From: Levilactobacillus zymae
GTDB lineage: Bacteria; Bacillota; Bacilli; Lactobacillales; Lactobacillaceae
DNA length: 64,000 nt
Direction: 5' to 3'
NCBI RefSeq assembly: GCF_032190635.1
Contig: NZ_JAVLAS010000001.1
Location: forward strand, 1,922,001-1,986,000
Made by a program: the position numbers and the translations under genes. Every line of letters begins with the position of its first letter. The first letter of the stretch is position 1. Below are positions 47,541 through 56,728 of the stretch, piece by piece. The notes under the pieces were generated by a model. That model made no database searches, was not told where the DNA came from, and saw only the letters and a program-made list of their open reading frames with translations.

Positions 47541-48659
47541 CTAATCTTGTCCGGTCAATCGAACCGCATTGATCAGGATTTGGGCGCCCGCCACCATGGC
47601 CGTGTGGTCAAACGTCATCCCCGGTATGTGGAGTCCGGGCGTCAAGCCACAGCCTAAGCCCAACATGGTGCTGCGCCGTGCTAACCCATCGTAGGCGTAA
47701 AAGTGAAAATCGTCGCCCCCCTGGGTCGGAACCGGGTCAACTAACCCGTCGGCCCCCAGGACCGCCGTGATGGCCTGACCCATGGTCGCAATGGCTTGGT
47801 CGTCGGGAATGGCCGCCGGTGACAAGTCGTTACCATCCAAGGTGATCTGAATGTCGCCGGTCGAGACCGCGCGCATCGCTCGAAAGGCCTGGTCTTGCAG
47901 TTGGTCCATCAGGTCGTTGGTTCGAGCTCGCAAATCCACGGCAAAGGTCCCCTTATCCGGCACGATGTTGGAGGACTCACCAGCCTGAAACATGGTGGCG
48001 GTCACCGAATACGGTGAGTCGGTCGCCAGTTTGATTTGTTTAAACCGTTCGTTGAGGGTGCTAAACGCGTCGATCACGTTGGCTCCCAGCCAGGGCCGCC
48101 CGGCGTGGGCCGTCTTACCGGTAATGGTCACCCAGTAGGTCCGCGTGGCGATGTCGGGTAACAGCGCCTCGGCCTGGTGGTCACCTACCTCACTATCCGG
48201 GCATACGTGCAGGCCGTATAAGACGTCGAGTGGGCCGAGTAACCCGCTTTGAATCACCTTTTCCGCCCCGGTCACAGTCTCCTCGGCGGGTTGAAAGATC
48301 ACCTTTAACGTCCCCGGCAAGTCGTCCGGGTGAGTCGCAAAGTACGTCACGACCGCCAGCACGATGGCCATGTGCGCGTTGTGCCCGCAGGAGTGGAGGA
48401 CCTGGGTCTTACCCTGATAGACCTGCTTAAGGGCGTCAATGTCCGTGCGTAACCCGATGGTCACCGGTTGGCCCGGATTAAGCGTCGCAATCAACCCTGT
48501 CATCTGGGGAAAGCGTTGATAGGAGACGCCTAGTTGGTCTAAGCGTTGGGCCAGGTAGGCCGTGGTGCGCACCTCCTGAAAGGCCACCTCCGCGCAGGCC
48601 CCTAATTGGTCAAAGTCGGTATAAATTTGTTGCGCGTTCACTGTAATTGGATTGAGCAT
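47541..48659 (-). CDS. M20-family amidohydrolase/peptidase
   Basis: Protein of 372 residues of the M20D amidohydrolase group: GLRTDIDALK near residue 72, the metal motif HSCGHNAHMA (about residue 90; most relatives have Asp after the His), FQPAEE (about residue 120), TGKTAHAGRPWLGANVIDA, and a late His region. Relatives remove acyl or aminoacyl groups from amino acids and N-acetyl-diaminopimelate. It starts 11 bases after the peptide-binding lipoprotein gene behind a His T-box, so a role in releasing histidine from imported compounds is inferred. AGGAGG precedes the ATG. Confidence 0.85.
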   Translation of the reverse strand: MLNPITVNAQQIYTDFDQLGACAEVAFQEVRTTAYLAQRLDQLGVSYQRFPQMTGLIATLNPGQPVTIGLRTDIDALKQVYQGKTQVLHSCGHNAHMAIVLAVVTYFATHPDDLPGTLKVIFQPAEETVTGAEKVIQSGLLGPLDVLYGLHVCPDSEVGDHQAEALLPDIATRTYWVTITGKTAHAGRPWLGANVIDAFSTLNERFKQIKLATDSPYSVTATMFQAGESSNIVPDKGTFAVDLRARTNDLMDQLQDQAFRAMRAVSTGDIQITLDGNDLSPAAIPDDQAIATMGQAITAVLGADGLVDPVPTQGGDDFHFYAYDGLARRSTMLGLGCGLTPGLHIPGMTFDHTAMVAGAQILINAVRLTGQD

Positions 48660-48670
48660 TTGGATTCCTC

Positions 48671-50311
48671 CTATTTCTGACTGGTCTTATAGGCCGTCTT
48701 CAACGAAATCCCTTGGGCGGCCGCATAGGTGACCCCCTTAAGTTGGGGATTATTGAGCCGGGCGATTTGTCCCTGGTTTAAGACCGCCACGGCCTGATCG
48801 GTCATCGCAATCTGATTAGCTTGTTTAAAATCAGCATAGCGTCGTGTCGCACTACCAGCGTCGACCCCATTAGCCCGGGTGTAGGCCCGGTCGAAGGCGG
48901 CGTTGGAATAGCTGCCGGCGTTGTTGTAATTGTTGGTATTCAGCAATTGGAAGAATTCGTTGAGTTCCGGATAGGATGCAATCCAGTTGGAAAACCCGAT
49001 GTCGTAGCCCTGCTTCTTCTGCATGGTGGTGATGGCTTGAACCTTGGGTTGCACGTTGACCTTTAAGCTGAGACCCTTCAGATATTTCTCCGTGTTAGCC
49101 TGCACGTATTCGGCGGCATTCTTAAAGGTGTCCACGTCGTAACAGACTAAGTTTAGCGTCAGGCGGTTTACCCCTAGCTGCCGTAAACCCTTGGCCCAGT
49201 AACGTTTAGCCAAATTTGGATTATACGCCACGGCACTGGCCACCTTGGCGTCTTGCGTAAAGTCGCGACCGGTCTTGGGGTTCTTGGCGATGTCGGCCGG
49301 GGCCATCCCCGTGGGAACCTTGGTGCCGTTCTTCAAGACGTCGTCCACCAGGCTTTGCCGGTCGATGGCTAACGAAAGGGCGCGCCGAATGTTCCGGTTT
49401 TGCATGGCCTTGTGGTTGAAGTTGTAGGCCAGGTAATCGGTCTCCCCACTGGGATAGGTCAAATAGCCGGGGTTGGTCTTTTCTTGTGCGGCTTGTTGGC
49501 CGGATAAGACGATGTTGTCGAGCTTCTTGGATTGGTATAACGACAAGGCCGTCTGTGGCGACTTAGCGACCTGAAACTTAACGGTAGCTAACTTTACGTG
49601 CCGCCGATCCCAATAATTCGGGTTCTTTTTCAGCGTCCAACTCGTCGACGAGGCCGTCCAGTTCTGAACGGTATACGGCCCATCGTAGACCGTTTTCTTA
49701 GCCGAGGTGCCATAACCCTGGCCGTACTTGGTCACAACTTTTTGATTTAACGGTAAAAATGGCACGGAGGCCACTAGATACTTAAAGTACGGCGTTGGTG
49801 CCGTCAGCGTGACCCGCAACGTCGTGGCATTAACGGCTTGAACACCTAATTTATCGGCGGATAGCTTACCTTTCTCAATGGCTTGGGCATTCTTAATCGG
49901 TAAGAACTGGTAGGCATCGGCTGCCTTGGTACTGGGCGTCACCGCCCGGCGCCAAGCATACACGAAGTCCTTGGCCGTCAGCGCGTCCCCGTTACTCCAC
50001 TTCAGGCCCTTGCGTAGGTGGAAGGTGTAAACGGTTTGGTTCGCCGTGGGACTCACGATGGCCGTAGCTAGGCCCGGTTCGACCGTGGTGCTGTTTTTCA
50101 TTCGATACAGGCCCTCTTCTGCATTGTTCACGGTCTCCAACGCGCCCACATCCGTGATCATGGTCGAATCTAACGATGAGATATCGGCCTGTTCCATGAT
50201 GGTCGCACTCTGCTGTGGGCTGGCGTCCGCCGTCCGCCCGCAGCCCGCTAGTGCGAGGCCACTGACTAAAACGACGCTGATTCCGACAAAACGTTTCAAT
50301 TGATTTGGCAT
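48671..50311 (-). CDS. Oligopeptide ABC transporter substrate-binding lipoprotein (OppA family)
   Basis: Protein of 546 residues with a lipoprotein signal (lipobox LAGC, Cys at about residue 24) and the SBP_bac_5 fold: GLYRMKNSTTVEPGLA, YTFHLRKGLKWSNGDALTAKDFVYAWRRAV, NIRRALSLAIDRQSLV. No transporter permease or ATPase genes lie next to it, so it presumably feeds a core Opp system encoded elsewhere. The start is ATG 50311 after AAGGAGG. It is the first full gene of the His T-box operon, 59 bases after a His-rich leader peptide. Confidence 0.93.
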   Translation of the reverse strand: MPNQLKRFVGISVVLVSGLALAGCGRTADASPQQSATIMEQADISSLDSTMITDVGALETVNNAEEGLYRMKNSTTVEPGLATAIVSPTANQTVYTFHLRKGLKWSNGDALTAKDFVYAWRRAVTPSTKAADAYQFLPIKNAQAIEKGKLSADKLGVQAVNATTLRVTLTAPTPYFKYLVASVPFLPLNQKVVTKYGQGYGTSAKKTVYDGPYTVQNWTASSTSWTLKKNPNYWDRRHVKLATVKFQVAKSPQTALSLYQSKKLDNIVLSGQQAAQEKTNPGYLTYPSGETDYLAYNFNHKAMQNRNIRRALSLAIDRQSLVDDVLKNGTKVPTGMAPADIAKNPKTGRDFTQDAKVASAVAYNPNLAKRYWAKGLRQLGVNRLTLNLVCYDVDTFKNAAEYVQANTEKYLKGLSLKVNVQPKVQAITTMQKKQGYDIGFSNWIASYPELNEFFQLLNTNNYNNAGSYSNAAFDRAYTRANGVDAGSATRRYADFKQANQIAMTDQAVAVLNQGQIARLNNPQLKGVTYAAAQGISLKTAYKTSQK

Positions 50312-50332
50312 AGGTTTTTCCTCCTTGGTGAC

Positions 50333-50352
50333 TGACGATCCCCTGACCGTCA
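50333..50352 (-). other. Hairpin between leader peptide and lipoprotein RBS
   Basis: Eight-bp stem TGACGGTC / GATCGTCA (one G-U) with loop AGGG, ending six bases upstream of the AAGGAGG of the lipoprotein gene. No T run follows, so it is not an intrinsic terminator. Confidence 0.5.
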
Positions 50353-50370
50353 CTCCTGTCCTAACAATGC

Positions 50371-50460
50371 CTAATGGTGCAGACTATGGACCGTATGCCG
50401 ATGATGTCGCTTTTGCTCGGCAAGGGTCGCGATTAAGTTAACCATCATCAATTGAAACAT
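50371..50460 (-). CDS. His-rich leader peptide
   Basis: Reading frame of 29 codons, ATG 50460 to TAG 50371, located directly after the T-box terminator and before the lipoprotein gene. AAGGA lies ten bases upstream. The N-terminal half is ordinary (MFQLMMVNLIATLAEQK). The end reads RHHRHTVHSLHH, six His in the last eleven codons (five CAT, one CAC). This resembles attenuator leader peptides such as HisL. Together with a His T-box immediately upstream it suggests a ribosome-sensing element. Expression is unproven. Confidence 0.65.
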   Translation of the reverse strand: MFQLMMVNLIATLAEQKRHHRHTVHSLHH

Positions 50461-50483
50461 CTAGTCATCATCCTTTCTTTCAT

Positions 50484-50755
50484 AAAAAAAGTCCCCGCAA
50501 AGACGTTAATCTTTGCGAGGACGACTAATAGCGTGGTGCCACCTCTGACTTCGTAATGACCTCACAGCCATTACCTCAGTGAGTTTTTAAAAAACTCCCC
50601 CGGTTAACGGCGAGGTCCGTTCAATCCTACTAAGCGTGACCCGTTCAGACCGACTGCTGGTAGCTGTGTTTCAATTCTGGTTTCACCCTTTCAGCCGTAC
50701 GGATGATCTCTTAAGGTTAGAATTTACTTTGACTACTCGTTGCATTTCTAATTTA
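50484..50755 (-). promoter_or_regulatory. T-box leader of the peptide-uptake operon, His (CAC) specifier
   Basis: Minus-strand leader with core AGGTGGCACCACG (50532-50544; variable base C) and a terminator of 13 bp (50491-50503 with 50510-50522) plus a T7 run. In Stem I the distal TCATCC/GGGTGA and the duplex AATTCT/AGAATT are followed by GAAA-CAC-A, then basal GTAGT/GCTAC. CAC at 50666-50668 aligns with the specifier of the valS leader and matches the other His leader base for base over GAAACACA. Confidence 0.85.
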
Positions 50756-50761
50756 AAGCTC

Positions 50762-50789
50762 ATTTTAGGAGTTTCTAACGAATTGTCAA
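50762..50789 (-). promoter_or_regulatory. Promoter of the peptide-uptake operon
   Basis: Minus strand TTGACA (50784-50789), 16-base spacer, TAAAAT (50762-50767). Confidence 0.75.
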
Positions 50790-50877
50790 GCTAAATTTTA
50801 GGCGATTCTGACCATAAAGATGGTCTCATTCCCTGTACATCAGCAACGATGAAGTATGAGAAGTTTCTAATTTTGCA

Positions 50878-50908
50878 AAAAAGAGTCGGGCGAAAACGCC
50901 CCGACTCC
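50878..50908 (-). terminator. Terminator of thiI
   Basis: Stem GAGTCGGGCG / CGCCCCGACTC with AAAA loop, followed on the minus strand by TTTTTTGC. Confidence 0.85.
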
Positions 50909-50934
50909 CGTGTTAGCTGTATTAATGACTTGAT

Positions 50935-52152
50935 TTAAAGTAATTCCGCAAAAACGTCTTCGTTTTGGTTCAAGAAGTTGTCGCCCGGGCGAATTTCGGT
51001 AATCGTAATCCCGTCCAAGGCTTCCTTCATCAGGCCTTCCACGTCGATGTTCTTTTCGAACTTCCGCGACTTTTCCAGGTCCGGCCGCGTCTTGGGTGCG
51101 GGCGGCGTGAAAATCGTGCAGCAGTCTTCGTACGGCAGAATTGACAACTCATAGGTATCGATATCCTTCGCCACCTTGATGATCTCCGTCTTGTCCATCG
51201 ACAAAAGTGGTCGGAGAATGGGCATCGAGGTCACGTCATTAATGGCCGCCATGCTCTCCAGCGTCTGTGACGCCACTTGGCCCAACGATTCGCCGTTGAA
51301 AATCCCCTTGGCGTGACGCATTTCGGCCACGGCCACGGCTAAGCGCAGCATCATCCGGCGTTGAATGGTCATCAGATAGCCTTCCGGTACGGCTTCTTTG
51401 ATAGTTTCTTGAATCTTGGTAAACGGCACCTGAATGAACTGGATACCCCCGGAGTACTTCGCCAGCTTAGCGGTCAATTCCTTGGCCTTAGCTAGGGCCT
51501 GTTCGGAGGTGTACGGTGGACTGAAGAAGTGGACCATGTCCAGCTTCACGCCCCGACGCATGCCGTAATATGAAGCGACCGGTGAATCGATCCCACCGGA
51601 CAGCATCATCACGGCTTTCCCCCCGGTGCCGACGGGTAACCCCCCGGCTCCTTGGATGGGTTGCCCCGAGATAAAGGCCCCATTCATCCGAATTTCGACC
51701 CGTAATTCCAGATCCGGATGCTTCATCTGGACCTGAATGCCCGGCACGTTATCCAACACCGCGCCCCCCAACATGTCGTTGAGTTGGTAGGTGTCGTAGG
51801 CAAATTCCTTATCCTGGCGGCGGGTATTGATCTTAAAGGTCATCCCCGGGTGAAAGTCTTCCTTGGCCATGGCAATCGCGGTAGCCTTGATGGTGTCGAG
51901 ATCCTTTTCAACCTTAACGGCCGGCGAAAAGTTTTCGATACCAAACACACCCTTTAACCGGTCCATGACGGCGGCCGAATCGGCACCGTTCAAGGTCACG
52001 TGTAATCGGTCGTGTTGGGCCCGGACTTCCAGACCTTCAAAACTGCTGAGCGCCTTACGCACGTTATGTCCCAGTTGCTTGATAAAGTCCTTTTTGTTCT
52101 TGCCCTTCGTCGACAATTCGCCGTAGCGGACCATAATTTCGCTATATTCCAT
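50935..52152 (-). CDS. thiI: tRNA 4-thiouridine synthase ThiI
   Basis: Protein of 405 residues: N-terminal ferredoxin-like and THUMP domains (about 1-165) and a PP-loop domain with [13 protein letters not shown] (about residue 180). It ends without the rhodanese domain found in E. coli ThiI, as in most Firmicutes. It receives sulfur from the cysteine desulfurase encoded immediately upstream and thiolates U8 of tRNA. The ATG overlaps no neighbour. Confidence 0.94.
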   Translation of the reverse strand: MEYSEIMVRYGELSTKGKNKKDFIKQLGHNVRKALSSFEGLEVRAQHDRLHVTLNGADSAAVMDRLKGVFGIENFSPAVKVEKDLDTIKATAIAMAKEDFHPGMTFKINTRRQDKEFAYDTYQLNDMLGGAVLDNVPGIQVQMKHPDLELRVEIRMNGAFISGQPIQGAGGLPVGTGGKAVMMLSGGIDSPVASYYGMRRGVKLDMVHFFSPPYTSEQALAKAKELTAKLAKYSGGIQFIQVPFTKIQETIKEAVPEGYLMTIQRRMMLRLAVAVAEMRHAKGIFNGESLGQVASQTLESMAAINDVTSMPILRPLLSMDKTEIIKVAKDIDTYELSILPYEDCCTIFTPPAPKTRPDLEKSRKFEKNIDVEGLMKEALDGITITEIRPGDNFLNQNEDVFAELL

Positions 52153-52172
52153 TGCGCGACCCCTTTCGTGAT

Positions 52173-53318
52173 TTAGCGTAATTTCGCAAATTGTTGGTAG
52201 AGTTGGTCAAAGACCCGGTTGAATTCCTCGGCTTCCGCCATGGTGTTGTGTTCGTCTAACGAGATGCGCACCGCGCTGGTGGCAATCCCCTCGTCGATCG
52301 CCATGGCTTGTAGCGTACTGGACTCAACGTGTTTCTTCGACGAGCAGGCACTGGTCGTCGAAATGTAAATGTTGTGTTCCTCAAACGCGTGCACGATGGT
52401 TTCTCCACGCACACCCTCGATGGCAAAGCACAGGATGTGCGGTGCAAAGACGGGCAGGTCCTTAGAGAAAATCGTGACGTGCGCAAAGGTCTCAATGTGG
52501 TGCAGGATGGCCAACCGAATCTCGCGTTGCCGCTGAACCTTGGCCGCCTCATCGGTCAATAGCATCCGTAAGGCCTTCGCCATCGCCGCAATGGCGGGCA
52601 AGTTTTCGGTCCCGGAACGCAGGTTGCGTTCCTGACCCCCACCGGCCATCAGCGGCGCAATCTTCCGCCCTTGGCGCTTGTACATGAAGCCAATGCCCCG
52701 GGGCGCGTGGAACTTGTGGCCCGAGAAGGTCACAAAGTCGACCCGGTCGTTAAAGATCAGGTCGGCTAACCCCTTTCCAATCCCCTGCACGGCATCGATG
52801 TGCCAATGAATCTTGGGAAAGTCGCGCATCACAGTGGCAATCTCGGCCAGTGGTTGGACGGCCCCGATTTCGTTGTTCACCGCCATGGTGGACACCAGAA
52901 TCGTGGTCGGCCGGATGGCGGCCCGTAAGTCGTCCGCGGAGACCCGTCCGTTGGCGTCGACCGGTAAATAGGTCACTTCAAAGCCCAGTTGTTTCAACTG
53001 TTCCATGGAATTGTGCACAGCGGGATGTTCGACCGCCGTGGTAATTAAGTGGTTGCCAAATTCGCGTTTAGCCATCGCCGTTCCCTTGATGGCCCAATTA
53101 TCGCCCTCGGTACCCCCACTGGTGAACAGAATTTCACTCAGCTTAGCGCCGATTAAATCGGCAATTTGTTGGCGCGATTGTTCGAGGAGGTTGAAGGCCT
53201 GTTCCCCAAAATTGTGCAAACTAGACGGGTTGCCCCAGTAGTTAGCGCTGACCTTGGCGTAGGTATCGACAACTTCCGGTGCGGCCTTGGTGGTCGCACT
53301 GTTATCAAAATAAATCAT
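52173..53318 (-). CDS. Cysteine desulfurase (NifS/IscS family)
   Basis: PLP enzyme of 381 residues: N-terminal [36 protein letters not shown], the PLP lysine in [14 protein letters not shown] (about residue 200) and the catalytic Cys loop [10 protein letters not shown] (about residue 325). Position directly before thiI suggests a dedicated sulfur donor for tRNA thiolation, like Bacillus NifZ. The assignment within the NifS/IscS group is not certain. Confidence 0.9.
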   Translation of the reverse strand: MIYFDNSATTKAAPEVVDTYAKVSANYWGNPSSLHNFGEQAFNLLEQSRQQIADLIGAKLSEILFTSGGTEGDNWAIKGTAMAKREFGNHLITTAVEHPAVHNSMEQLKQLGFEVTYLPVDANGRVSADDLRAAIRPTTILVSTMAVNNEIGAVQPLAEIATVMRDFPKIHWHIDAVQGIGKGLADLIFNDRVDFVTFSGHKFHAPRGIGFMYKRQGRKIAPLMAGGGQERNLRSGTENLPAIAAMAKALRMLLTDEAAKVQRQREIRLAILHHIETFAHVTIFSKDLPVFAPHILCFAIEGVRGETIVHAFEEHNIYISTTSACSSKKHVESSTLQAMAIDEGIATSAVRISLDEHNTMAEAEEFNRVFDQLYQQFAKLR

Positions 53319-53372
53319 GCTGAACCCTCTTATCTTTTTCTATTGGTTCGACTCCGATAGAAATTCTCACTT

Positions 53373-53401
53373 ATTATAAACACATTCTGAAAATCCCACA
53401 A
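53373..53401 (-). promoter_or_regulatory. Promoter of the cysteine desulfurase-thiI operon
   Basis: Minus strand TTGTGG (53396-53401), 17-base spacer, TATAAT (53373-53378). Confidence 0.65.
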
Positions 53402-53423
53402 GCCTTGTGCGCCGACTCCTAGT

Positions 53424-53471
53424 AAAAAACGCTAATTTTTCGTAAGTTATCTTGCGAAAAATTAGCGTTTT
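53424..53471 (-). terminator. Terminator of ezrA
   Basis: Long stem AAAACGCTAATTTTTCG / GCGAAAAATTAGCGTTTT, just downstream of the ezrA stop. Confidence 0.85.
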
Positions 53472-53475
53472 CCCC

Positions 53476-55215
53476 TTAAGCCGTCGGGTGGTCCGTCTGC
53501 GCTTTAGGGTTGGTCTTGCCCTTGCGCTGGTAGTAGGCATCCTCTAAGCGTTTATACGAACCGGGTTCAACCCGGTCCAACACCGTCGCAATGGTTTCCA
53601 GGGCCTTGGCGTATTGGTGATCCTTTTCAAAGAGTCGCTTAGCCTCCTGGCTAGCCTGAGCCACATCGTCGTGACTGGCCTGGTACCGGTTCGCATACTG
53701 TAACAGTTGCTCCGCCAACTCAGCACTATCCAACAAATCATCCGTCTTTTCACTCAACGTATCTAAATCCGTTTGGATAATCAGGAGTTGCTTGGTAATG
53801 CGCTCCATATCAATCTGCGGTTGGTCCATGTCCGTGGCGAGTTGCTCAACCTCATCACGCACCACAAAGAAGTAGTCCAGGTAATCCTGTGGCACGCCTG
53901 GTAAATTCAAGTTTTCGACCTGCCGTCGTAAACTATGTAATTTGAAATCAAATTGGCGTAACGTTTCTCGCGCTTGCCGCTCTTCGTCGGCCAGTCCGGC
54001 AACGCCCTTTAAAATCTGCGCTTGTTGCTCCTCAATCTGCTTCAGATCTTTTTCCTGTTGTTGCTGATGTGCTAAGACTTCCGAATAGGTGGCCGACTTG
54101 CCGGTCAGGTCTTGAACGTCCCGTTGATAGATGCCATCGATGGCCCGGAGCTGCTCGTTAAGTTCCCGCGCCGTTTCCAGTTCCTGGTGATCCAGGGTAT
54201 AATTTTGACTCAACCGGTCTAACTCGGTCAAAAGGCTTTGGTTTTGATTCTGGGCGTGGGCAATAAACCGAGCCACGTTATCCAGATTTTTTTCGACGGG
54301 CTGCTTAGCATCAATTTCGGTTTGCATCCGCGCATAGAGTTGGTCGATCTGCTCGGCAATTCGATCATTAATCACCTTCGCATCCGCTGGCCGCAAATCG
54401 GCTAACGTGGCCAAATTTCCACTAACCTGGTCGGCCACCTTCTGAACCAACCCCGGAATGTCCGTATCGCCAAAACGGTAGTGCTGAGCCGTCAACTGAT
54501 CGTACCCGTTCTTTAATTCACTGATTTGATCCGGATAAATGGCCGTTAAATCCTTATACAGCGGCGGAATCGCCTTGATTAGATCCTCCAAGGATTCCGT
54601 GTCTTCTTTCAGCTGAGTCAACACGTCGGCCGCCCGTTCGTGGTCCCCTGTTTGGGTTAATTTCGTGAAGGTGTCAAAGTTGTCTTCTAATTCACTTAAC
54701 CGTTCCTCTAAGCCGTCAATGCTGGGGCCAAAAGCGAAGTTCTTGGCCAGTAGCGTCTTGCGCAGTTCTTGATACTTCTGCTCTAAGTCGTGGACGGCCT
54801 GCCGATGCTGTTTGTCGATCTCTTGCAATTCGGCTAACTTAGCCTGAACGGTCTGAACCAACTCATCCGTCTGCTGCACCAACGTCGTGACCTTCGTGAG
54901 GTTCTGGCGTAACTGGACCAAGTTCATCCCCCGTGACGCATCCTTTAACGCCTTTAACTGGGTGTCAATCCGGGGAAACCGTTCCTTCGTGATATCGGCG
55001 TAGTCATTTTGTAACGCTTCGAAGCGTTCGAGTGATTGGCCGGTCAGACTTAACTGACCCACTAATTTAACTTCGTCGGCTAAGGGAATGGCGACCAGTG
55101 ACGCCTTCTTATCCGCCAACACTGCGACTTGTCGGCGAATCCGTTGTTGATACGCGAGAATGCCCACATAGACGATAATCGCAAGTATGACGATTCCAAT
55201 TAGCACAACTACCAT
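53476..55215 (-). CDS. ezrA: Septation ring formation regulator EzrA
   Basis: Protein of 579 residues with one N-terminal transmembrane helix (about 2-22). The rest is almost entirely helical coiled coil of spectrin-like repeats, rich in Gln, Leu, Asp and Glu, the EzrA layout. EzrA restrains FtsZ assembly and links division with wall synthesis. The start is ATG 55215, since AAGGA is 11 bases upstream; the ATG four codons earlier has none. It is divergent from msrC. Confidence 0.9.
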   Translation of the reverse strand: MVVVLIGIVILAIIVYVGILAYQQRIRRQVAVLADKKASLVAIPLADEVKLVGQLSLTGQSLERFEALQNDYADITKERFPRIDTQLKALKDASRGMNLVQLRQNLTKVTTLVQQTDELVQTVQAKLAELQEIDKQHRQAVHDLEQKYQELRKTLLAKNFAFGPSIDGLEERLSELEDNFDTFTKLTQTGDHERAADVLTQLKEDTESLEDLIKAIPPLYKDLTAIYPDQISELKNGYDQLTAQHYRFGDTDIPGLVQKVADQVSGNLATLADLRPADAKVINDRIAEQIDQLYARMQTEIDAKQPVEKNLDNVARFIAHAQNQNQSLLTELDRLSQNYTLDHQELETARELNEQLRAIDGIYQRDVQDLTGKSATYSEVLAHQQQQEKDLKQIEEQQAQILKGVAGLADEERQARETLRQFDFKLHSLRRQVENLNLPGVPQDYLDYFFVVRDEVEQLATDMDQPQIDMERITKQLLIIQTDLDTLSEKTDDLLDSAELAEQLLQYANRYQASHDDVAQASQEAKRLFEKDHQYAKALETIATVLDRVEPGSYKRLEDAYYQRKGKTNPKAQTDHPTA

Positions 55216-55300
55216 GATTGACCCCATCCTTCATCCACATTTAACCGGTTTAACGAGTTGCAAAACCACTCGGTTCATTTTACAATTTAATCTAATTTCG

Positions 55301-55309
55301 ATTATAGCA
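55301..55309 (-). promoter_or_regulatory. Extended -10 promoter of ezrA
   Basis: Minus strand TGC-TATAAT (hexamer 55301-55306), about 85 bases before the ezrA start; weak -35. Confidence 0.55.
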
Positions 55310-55397
55310 TAAGTCCCGCGTGGGCTTCACTAGGTTTTGCGATTCTGTAAGCATTTTCTACCTATGTAACATTGACTTGACTACTGGAGGTTTTTAT

Positions 55398-55868
55398 ATG
55401 GCACAACCAATCAACCCTTTAATTACTGAACAATTAGACGCCCTCCTACACGGTGAGACCAATCTCACGGCTAACCTGGCCAACGCCTCGGCCCTGTTGA
55501 TGCAGACTATTCCGGCCATTAACTGGGCGGGTTTCTACCAATATCAACCGGCAGACGACACGTTAATCCTGGGCCCCTTTCAGGGGAACGTCGCCTGCAT
55601 GCACATCGAAAATCACCACGGGGGCTGCGGGACGGCCCTCGCCACTCAGACTACTCAGCGCGTGGCCGACGTTCACACCTTTGCCGGCCACATCGCCTGT
55701 GATTCGGCCAGTAACGCCGAAATCGTGGTACCGCTGACCTTAGCCGATGGGACCAAATTAGGGGTCCTGGACATTGATTCGCCGGAAAAGAACCGGTTTT
55801 CAGCGGCCGATCAGACCGTCCTAGAGGAATTTGCGCGGGTTTTACTCACACATGTTGACAAGGCCTAG
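55398..55868 (+). CDS. msrC: Free methionine-(R)-sulfoxide reductase (GAF domain)
   Basis: GAF-domain enzyme of 156 residues of the fRMsr/YtsP family. The cysteines fall at the family positions (GNVACMHI, GGCGTA, HIACDS), followed by NAEIVVPL and GVLDIDSPEKNRF. It reduces free Met-R-sulfoxide using thioredoxin. The start is ATG 55398, nine bases after GGAGG. A longer in-frame upstream extension has no binding site. Its last codons contain the -35 of the rpsD promoter. Confidence 0.9.
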   Translation: MAQPINPLITEQLDALLHGETNLTANLANASALLMQTIPAINWAGFYQYQPADDTLILGPFQGNVACMHIENHHGGCGTALATQTTQRVADVHTFAGHIACDSASNAEIVVPLTLADGTKLGVLDIDSPEKNRFSAADQTVLEEFARVLLTHVDKA

Positions 55869-55884
55869 GGTTTCCGGTTATACT
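55855..55884 (+). promoter_or_regulatory. Promoter of rpsD, overlapping the msrC 3' end
   Basis: TTGACA (55855-55860, in the last codons of msrC), 18-base spacer, TATACT (55879-55884). Confidence 0.7.
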
Positions 55885-55889
55885 GGTCG

Positions 55890-56059
55890 TCGTGTAAAAT
55901 AATGCAGCAATGGGCGGTAAGCTCGTCAACAGATCATTGCGTTAAGCTCAAGAAGTAACCTGCGGCTGCAAGGGCGAAACTTGCAAAATGACCTGCACGA
56001 ATACTAAACCCATAAATCGTTATTTTACTCCAAATAATATTTATTGGAGGATTCAATTT
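55890..56059 (+). promoter_or_regulatory. rpsD 5' leader, possible S4 autoregulatory region
   Basis: About 170 untranslated bases precede rpsD. They contain several GC-rich complementary blocks and no gene that I recognise. S4 represses its own message through a leader structure in other bacteria, so the same is inferred here by position. Confidence 0.4.
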
Positions 56060-56665
56060 ATGTCACGTTATACTGGCCCAAGTTGGCGAATTTCACGTCG
56101 TTTAGGGGTTTCCCTTTCCGGCACTGGTAAAGAATTAGCACGGCGTCCTTACGCCCCTGGTGACCACGGTCAAGGCCGTCGTCAAAAGCTTTCCGAATAC
56201 GGGATGCAATTACGCGAAAAGCAAAAGCTGCGGTTCACCTACGGCTTAACGGAACGTCAATTCTACAACCTGTTCAAGCGCGCTGGTAAGATCAAGGACG
56301 GTACCCACGGGACCAACTTCATGATCTTACTCGAACGTCGTTTAGACAACATGGTTTACCGTTTAGGTTTGGCAACGACTCGTCGTCAAGCTCGTCAATT
56401 GGTTAACCATGGTCACATCACCGTTGATGGCAAGCGTGTGGACATTCCTTCATACGAAGTCAAGGTTGGTCAAGTGATCAGCGTTCGCGAAAAGTCCAAG
56501 GACTTAGCCGTGATCAAGGGTGCCGTTGAAGCCGTTGTGGGTCGTCCACAATACGTTGACTTCGACGCAGACAAGTTGGAAGGTTCCTTAACTCGGTTCC
56601 CACAACGTGAAGAACTCGATGCTGAACTCGACGACTCCTTAATCGTTGAATACTACAACCGTTAA
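56060..56665 (+). CDS. rpsD: Ribosomal protein S4
   Basis: Protein of 201 residues: [16 protein letters not shown] start, [15 protein letters not shown], and the S4 RNA-binding domain ([30 protein letters not shown]). It is a primary binder of 16S rRNA and a small-subunit assembly nucleator. The start is ATG 56060 after GGAGG, matching the family N terminus. It is transcribed alone, as in Bacillus. Confidence 0.97.
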   Translation: MSRYTGPSWRISRRLGVSLSGTGKELARRPYAPGDHGQGRRQKLSEYGMQLREKQKLRFTYGLTERQFYNLFKRAGKIKDGTHGTNFMILLERRLDNMVYRLGLATTRRQARQLVNHGHITVDGKRVDIPSYEVKVGQVISVREKSKDLAVIKGAVEAVVGRPQYVDFDADKLEGSLTRFPQREELDAELDDSLIVEYYNR

Positions 56666-56688
56666 TCAGATTGCGATCTTCGGTTATC

Positions 56689-56721
56689 AAAAAGCTTCTG
56701 CCAATTGGCAGAAGCTTTTTT
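56689..56721. terminator. Bidirectional terminator between rpsD and the YktB-type gene
   Basis: Perfect stem AAAAAGCTTCTGCC / GGCAGAAGCTTTTT with AATT loop between convergent genes. Confidence 0.9.
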
Positions 56722-56728
56722 TGATCTC

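Noticed and set aside
50333..50352. Hairpin after the His-rich peptide as a transcription attenuator
   Set aside because: No T run follows and it lies next to the lipoprotein ribosome site, so a classical his-type terminator is not present.
55890..56059. T-box in the rpsD leader
   Set aside because: No GGTGG-ACC core and no terminator before rpsD.
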